Shown here piece by piece: positions 29,560-33,013 of a stretch of DNA of 33,013 nt. Location: positions 1 through 33,013 of the forward strand of contig JAAELT010000432.1 in NCBI GenBank assembly GCA_024226315.1, written 5' to 3'. The position numbers were made by a program, and so were the translations under genes. This DNA is from a bacterium (GTDB taxonomy: Bacteria; Acidobacteriota; Thermoanaerobaculia; Multivoradales; J023). The notes under the pieces were generated by a model. The model was not told the origin of the DNA. It saw only the letters and a list, made by a program, of their open reading frames with translations, and ran no database searches. Every line of letters begins with the position of its first letter. Position 1 is the first letter of the stretch.

Positions 29560-30110
29560 CCCCGTTTGCCTCCGGCCTGTCGCGGGCTGACCGCGATCAG
29601 CTGGGTGCGGGTGACTGGCGCCGAGGCCTCGCGGGTGCCGCCAGCGGCCAGGAGGCCGAGGCGGGCGGTCTCCTGGTAGCCGAGCTCGATCTCGACCAGC
29701 GGCAACGGGATGTCGCGGCGCAGGCGCCAGCGCCAGACGCGGACTCCGGTGAGCAGCGTCCGTTGGCCTTCGAGGGTGTCGCCTTCCACCCTGCGCACCA
29801 ACTCGCTGCCTACCTTCTCGTAGCGCACGGTGCCGGCGGGATGGCCGAAGATCTCGAGCGGCATCCAGGTCCACTCGTAGTCCCGAGGGCTCACCCCGGC
29901 GCCGGCCCGCACGTCGGCGCGGATCTGCTCGACTGCCACGTCGCCCACCGGGTCGAGGGCCCGGCGGGAGGAATGCGCCATGCGCATCTGCGACTCGAGC
30001 AACAGGCGGCTGGCGATCAGAAGCGCGATCGAAAAGATCGCGACGGAGACCACCACCTCCAGCAGGCTGAAACCGCGAGAGTGGTGCGCGGAGGGCGTTC
30101 GGTGCGTCAT
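29553..30110 (-). CDS. PilW/GspJ-like prepilin protein
   Basis: A 185-residue type IV pilin-like protein. The class III signal is HHSRG-FSLLEVVVSVAIFSIALL, with cleavage after Gly and the conserved Glu5, followed by a helix and a C-terminal beta domain with arginine-rich strands. I chose the ATG at 30110, which overlaps the previous stop as ATGA; an in-frame ATG at 30122 would add four residues. It would be processed by PilD-type peptidase and join a type IV pilus or type II secretion pseudopilus tip. Confidence 0.82.
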   Translation of the reverse strand: MTHRTPSAHHSRGFSLLEVVVSVAIFSIALLIASRLLLESQMRMAHSSRRALDPVGDVAVEQIRADVRAGAGVSPRDYEWTWMPLEIFGHPAGTVRYEKVGSELVRRVEGDTLEGQRTLLTGVRVWRWRLRRDIPLPLVEIELGYQETARLGLLAAGGTREASAPVTRTQLIAVSPRQAGGKRGW

Positions 30111-30520
30111 GGTGGAGCCCACAACAACGTCTCCAGGTGGCGATGGTAGCGTTTGCCGTCCACCTCGTAGCGGGCGCTCAGCACCAGACTGTAGAGCCCG
30201 CTGCCCGAGGTCTGTTGCGTCTCCGTCCAGACCTCGAGGTGCTGAGCGACTTCCTCCTCGGGCTGGTAGAGTGCGCCCAGATCCACCTGGTGGTGGCCGG
30301 GCGGCACAGTCATCCCGGCGCGGACGGCTTCTAGCGTCACCTCGAGCGCCCGGTAGGCCTGCTGATGAGCGCCGAGGCGCCGCAGGGTGCGCGGCTCCTG
30401 AAAGATCAGCGACAAAGTCAGGAGCAGAGCCACCCCGAGCAGGCTCAGAGCGACCACCGTCTCGATCAGGGTGAATCCGGAGGCGTTGGAGCGAGGTCTG
30501 TGCATCTCTACGAGCAGCAT
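30107..30520 (-). CDS. PilV/GspI-like prepilin protein
   Basis: A 137-residue pilin-like protein. The leader ends SNASG, followed by FTLIETVVALSLLGVALLLTL, with Glu5 conserved. The small C-terminal domain is beta-rich. The ATG at 30520 has GGAGAGG about 6 bp upstream; a second ATG at 30505 is possible. It heads a three-gene operon (30107-30520, 29553-30110, 29089-29559) with 4- and 7-bp overlaps. Assembly ATPase, platform and secretin genes are not in the window. Confidence 0.82.
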   Translation of the reverse strand: MLLVEMHRPRSNASGFTLIETVVALSLLGVALLLTLSLIFQEPRTLRRLGAHQQAYRALEVTLEAVRAGMTVPPGHHQVDLGALYQPEEEVAQHLEVWTETQQTSGSGLYSLVLSARYEVDGKRYHRHLETLLWAPP

Positions 30521-30534
30521 TCTACACCTCTCCC

Positions 30535-30567
30535 TTGACAAACGGCGAAATCTATTCAACAATGAAT
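30535..30567 (+). promoter_or_regulatory. Sigma70 promoter with palindromic operator for ArsR-MTase/ahcY
   Basis: A perfect -35 TTGACA (30535-30540) and AACAAT (30558-30563, 4/6 match to TATAAT) are 17 bp apart. The palindrome ATTCA-acaa-TGAAT (30554-30567) covers the -10 box and resembles ArsR-family operators, which suggests autorepression by the ArsR-type regulator encoded 60 bp downstream. Confidence 0.6.
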
Positions 30568-30626
30568 CCGGATGGACGGATGGAAAGAAGAAAACGAAGC
30601 CACCGAACCGTCCTAGAGACCGAAAC

Positions 30627-31613
30627 ATGAGCCCCAATCCCACTATCCTCGATCACGCCGCGATCCTCTCGGAAATCACCCGTTGCCGTGTGCTCCGGCT
30701 GCTGGAGCGTCACGAGCTGACCGTCTCCGAGCTGGTCAGCGTACTGCAGCTGCCGCAGTCGACCGCCAGCCGCCACCTGAAGGTGCTGGCCGACGCTGGT
30801 TGGGTGCAGTCCCGGCGCGATGGCACCAGCTCGCTGTACCAGCTGGCAGCCTCGTCGCTGGACGAGTCGGCGGCTCGCCTGTGGGAGCTGATCCGTGATC
30901 AGCTGGCGGAGTCCGACGTCAGCCGGCAGGACCAGCGCCGGCTGGAGAGCGTGCTGCGCCGCCGGCGCTCGCGCTCGCAGACCTTCTTCACCGAGACCGC
31001 CAGCGAGTGGGATCGGCTGCGCGACGAGCTGTTCGGTCGGCGCTTCGACCTCCAGGCCCTACTGGCCCTGCTCGACCGGCGCTGGGTGGTGGGTGACCTG
31101 GGCTGCGGCACCGGCCGCACCAGCGAGGCGCTGGCGCCGCACGTCACACGGGTGTGGGCGGTGGACGGCTCCGACGCCATGCTGGAGGCTGCCCGCGAGC
31201 GCCTGGAAGGCGCGGGCAACGTCACCTTCCGCCGCGGTGATCTCGAAGAGCTGCCGCTCGAAGACGCGACGCTCGACGCCGCCGTGCTGTTTTTGGCGCT
31301 GCATCACACGACCGAGCCCGAGCGCGTGCTCAGCGAGGCGCGGCGGGTGATGAAACCGGGCGCGCGCTTGCTGATCGTCGACATGCTGCCCCACGACCGC
31401 GAAGACTACCGCCAGCGCATGGGCCACGTGTGGCTCGGCTTCCCGCGCCGTACGATCGTGAACGCGCTGGCCGACCATGGCTTCGAGGACACTACCTTCC
31501 AGTCCCTACCCGCCGATCCCGAGGCCCAGGGACCGATGTTGTTCGTCGCCACCGCCACGGCACCCGAGGCCATCGCCCTTTCCGCCGTCGACGCGGTGGC
31601 CGCGCGAGCTTGA
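30627..31613 (+). CDS. ArsR-family regulator fused to SAM-dependent methyltransferase (SahR-like)
   Basis: A 328-residue protein with two domains. Residues about 8-85 are an ArsR winged helix: CRVLRLLERHELTVSELVSVLQ, then PQSTASRHLKVLADAGWV. Residues about 120-300 are a class I methyltransferase with motif I VGDLGCGTGRTSEAL, VWAVDGSDAMLEAA, and the VLSEARRVMKPGARLLIVDM strand. The same fusion occurs in SahR, a repressor of the SAM cycle that responds to S-adenosylhomocysteine; here ahcY follows after 77 bp, supporting that role. The methyltransferase domain would then serve as the ligand sensor. The ATG at 30627 has no strong Shine-Dalgarno. It diverges from the pseudopilin operon. Confidence 0.88.
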   Translation: MSPNPTILDHAAILSEITRCRVLRLLERHELTVSELVSVLQLPQSTASRHLKVLADAGWVQSRRDGTSSLYQLAASSLDESAARLWELIRDQLAESDVSRQDQRRLESVLRRRRSRSQTFFTETASEWDRLRDELFGRRFDLQALLALLDRRWVVGDLGCGTGRTSEALAPHVTRVWAVDGSDAMLEAARERLEGAGNVTFRRGDLEELPLEDATLDAAVLFLALHHTTEPERVLSEARRVMKPGARLLIVDMLPHDREDYRQRMGHVWLGFPRRTIVNALADHGFEDTTFQSLPADPEAQGPMLFVATATAPEAIALSAVDAVAARA

Positions 31614-31690
31614 CCAGACTCGTCTCCCGTTACCCAGTCAGTTCAATTCAGAAACGCAACGAAACGCACCGCAAGATAAGGAGAGTACCC

Positions 31691-33013
<1,323 letters not shown>

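Noticed and set aside
30471..30626. N-terminal extension of the ArsR-methyltransferase from a GTG at 30471
   Set aside because: It would cover the TTGACA promoter and the start of the divergent gene and adds no domain; the ArsR fold begins right after the ATG at 30627.
31614..31690. SAH riboswitch before ahcY
   Set aside because: The 77-bp gap lacks the GC-rich conserved core and pairing expected; the ArsR-type regulator offers a simpler control.

Overview
The window is GC-rich bacterial chromosome with short intergenic gaps and many GTG starts. The content fits an Acidobacteriota-type genome, perhaps near Thermoanaerobaculia: a Tat-exported DUF1501 protein, a CRTAC1/ASPIC-UnbV FG-GAP protein, a VWFA-related secreted protein, a secreted beta-propeller with a C-terminal sandwich-like domain, and an ArsR-methyltransferase fusion in front of ahcY. 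The taxon is inferred from protein style only; there is no rRNA or tRNA to confirm it.

Left part (1-4.3 kb, minus strand): this is an eroded accessory region. A STAND-type NTPase C-terminal remnant abuts a nucleotidyltransferase toxin that has lost its C-terminus. The toxin's Rv0078B/MenA-like antitoxin is intact. Upstream of these are a GT1-family glycosyltransferase, a DUF1501 protein and a Ser/Thr kinase cut off after the N-lobe. Next (4.4-7.0 kb, plus) is a compact feoA-feoB-Cys-rich membrane protein iron(II) uptake operon.

From 7.1 to 12.9 kb (plus) a 967-residue ankyrin-repeat protein precedes a vWA protein, a PP2C phosphatase and a membrane-anchored kinase. The last three match the TerY-P triad architecture. 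An RRM protein lies tail-to-tail with the kinase. From 13.3 to 19.3 kb (minus) come secreted proteins (two unknown, one FG-GAP, one degenerate VWFA-related) and a CGNR-like regulator. Two unusual non-coding structures sit among them: a REP-like palindromic element (about 16.55-16.65 kb) and a strikingly regular array of six inverted repeats with an exact 42-bp period (18482-18722).

From 19.5 to 23.7 kb (plus) are a secreted metzincin-like protease and a secreted beta-propeller. From 23.75 to 29.08 kb (plus) lies the most system-like operon of the window: a TIR-domain protein, a MoxR AAA+ ATPase, a vWA-like protein without MIDAS residues, and a two-part protein ending in a degenerate metallo-beta-lactamase fold. 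The genes are tightly packed or overlapping, and the operon resembles the MoxR-vWA conflict systems predicted by comparative genomics. I infer a TIR-effector immunity system with an unusual MBL partner; the MBL gene is split at a TGATG junction that looks like a frameshift.

The right end has three minus-strand pseudopilin genes. They diverge from an ArsR-methyltransferase regulator (SahR-like) and ahcY, which runs off the window. A good sigma70-type promoter with a palindrome over its -10 box lies between the two directions.
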